A model generated the notes under the pieces. The model saw nothing but the letters and a program-made list of their open reading frames with translations. It searched no databases and was not told where the DNA came from. From the NCBI GenBank assembly GCA_002440045.1, contig DJRI01000038.1:1-7619 (forward strand): a stretch of 7,619 nucleotides of DNA, written 5' to 3'. Source of the DNA: Ruminococcaceae bacterium UBA6364 (GTDB lineage: Bacteria; Bacillota; Clostridia; Oscillospirales; Acutalibacteraceae). Each line of letters starts with the position of its first letter. Within the stretch, counting starts at the first letter, position 1. Shown here one piece after another: positions 7,388 through 7,619 of the stretch. Made by a program: the position numbers and the translations under genes.

Positions 7388-7619
7388 TCACTGTTTTATT
7401 CTTTTTATTTCTAAACGATACAGTAAATCGGGAACAGATTTGTACAGTGCAGTAAGATAGTTTACAAAAAATGCAAGAACATACTTTACAAATAGTGCAA
7501 GAACATACTTTACAAATAGTGTAAGAACATACTTTACAGATGGTGTAAGAACATACTTTACAAATAGTGTAAGAACATAGTTTACAAATAGCGCAATAGC
7601 ATACTTTACAAATAGTGTA
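7388..7619 (-). CDS. Possible repeat protein, C-terminal part (5' end beyond window)
   Basis: A minus-strand frame enters from the right edge and runs 76 codons to TGA at 7390-7388. The repeat array reads as about seven 8-residue units of the form (T/A)LFVKYVL, with variants such as ALFVNYVL and TPSVKYVL. A non-repetitive tail from the array's left edge, TALYKSVPDLLYRLEIKRIKQ apart from its last residue, follows the repeats and looks like ordinary protein. I recognise no family. It ends 36 bp before the toxin-antitoxin -35 box, so it does not collide with that promoter. A second frame is also open through the repeats, and 24-bp units keep any stop-free frame open, so coding is far from proven. 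Confidence 0.3.
   Translation of the reverse strand, partial: TLFVKYAIALFVNYVLTLFVKYVLTPSVKYVLTLFVKYVLALFVKYVLAFFVNYLTALYKSVPDLLYRLEIKRIKQ
7453..7619. repeat. 24-bp direct tandem repeat array, running off the right edge
   Basis: Contiguous 24-base units start at 7453, 7477, 7501, 7525, 7549, 7573 and 7597 (the last cut at 23 bases); a decayed copy may lie at about 7429-7452. The units share a core close to TACTTTACAAATAGTG followed by CAAGAA or TAAGAA. Copies differ by only a few substitutions and have no spacers, so this is not CRISPR. Units ending GTGTAA contain the interrupted palindrome TTACA-N5-TGTAA, so TTACA and TGTAA boxes alternate along the array. The array is AT-rich. Possible roles are a coding repeat, a protein-binding array, or a neutral minisatellite. 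Confidence 0.92.

Noticed and set aside
7453..7619. CRISPR array
   Set aside because: The 24-bp units are directly contiguous with no unique spacers, and no cas genes are in the window.

Overview
The window looks like chromosomal DNA from a low-to-mid GC Firmicute, most likely a gut-type Clostridium relative (Oscillospiraceae/Ruminococcaceae-like). The reasons are near-consensus sigma-A promoters, GGAGG-type ribosome sites, a type III (GlnN) glutamine synthetase, and a small RelE-type toxin-antitoxin pair of a kind common in these bacteria. The taxonomy is inference from gene content only.

Layout. Positions 1-1556 (minus) hold most of pyrG, CTP synthase; its last residues run off the left edge. 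Positions 1557-1998 are a divergent regulatory region. It carries a minus-strand promoter and a structured leader for pyrG, and a consensus plus-strand promoter followed by a leader that ends in a strong intrinsic terminator hairpin directly before the next gene. Positions 1999-6758 (plus) are a three-gene cluster: ilvE (branched-chain aminotransferase), glnN (type III glutamine synthetase) and asnB (glutamine-hydrolysing asparagine synthetase). A 16-bp perfect hairpin at 6766-6807 closes it and also serves the converging minus-strand toxin-antitoxin operon (6825-7290), which has its own promoter near 7323-7351. From about 7453 to the right edge is an array of 24-bp direct tandem repeats.

How the genes fit together. 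All four metabolic enzymes handle glutamate/glutamine nitrogen. IlvE exchanges amino groups between glutamate and branched-chain keto acids. GlnN adds ammonia to glutamate to make glutamine. AsnB and PyrG then spend the glutamine amide on asparagine and CTP. The plus-strand genes are tightly spaced (65 and 15 bp gaps) and probably co-transcribed from the promoter at 1839-1866, with read-through of the leader terminator as a likely control point.

The least ordinary parts are the ilvE leader, which contains a leucine-rich 16-codon reading frame, the pyrG leader hairpins, and the right-edge repeat array, where two minus-strand frames stay open. I see no rRNA, tRNA, CRISPR array or insertion sequence.
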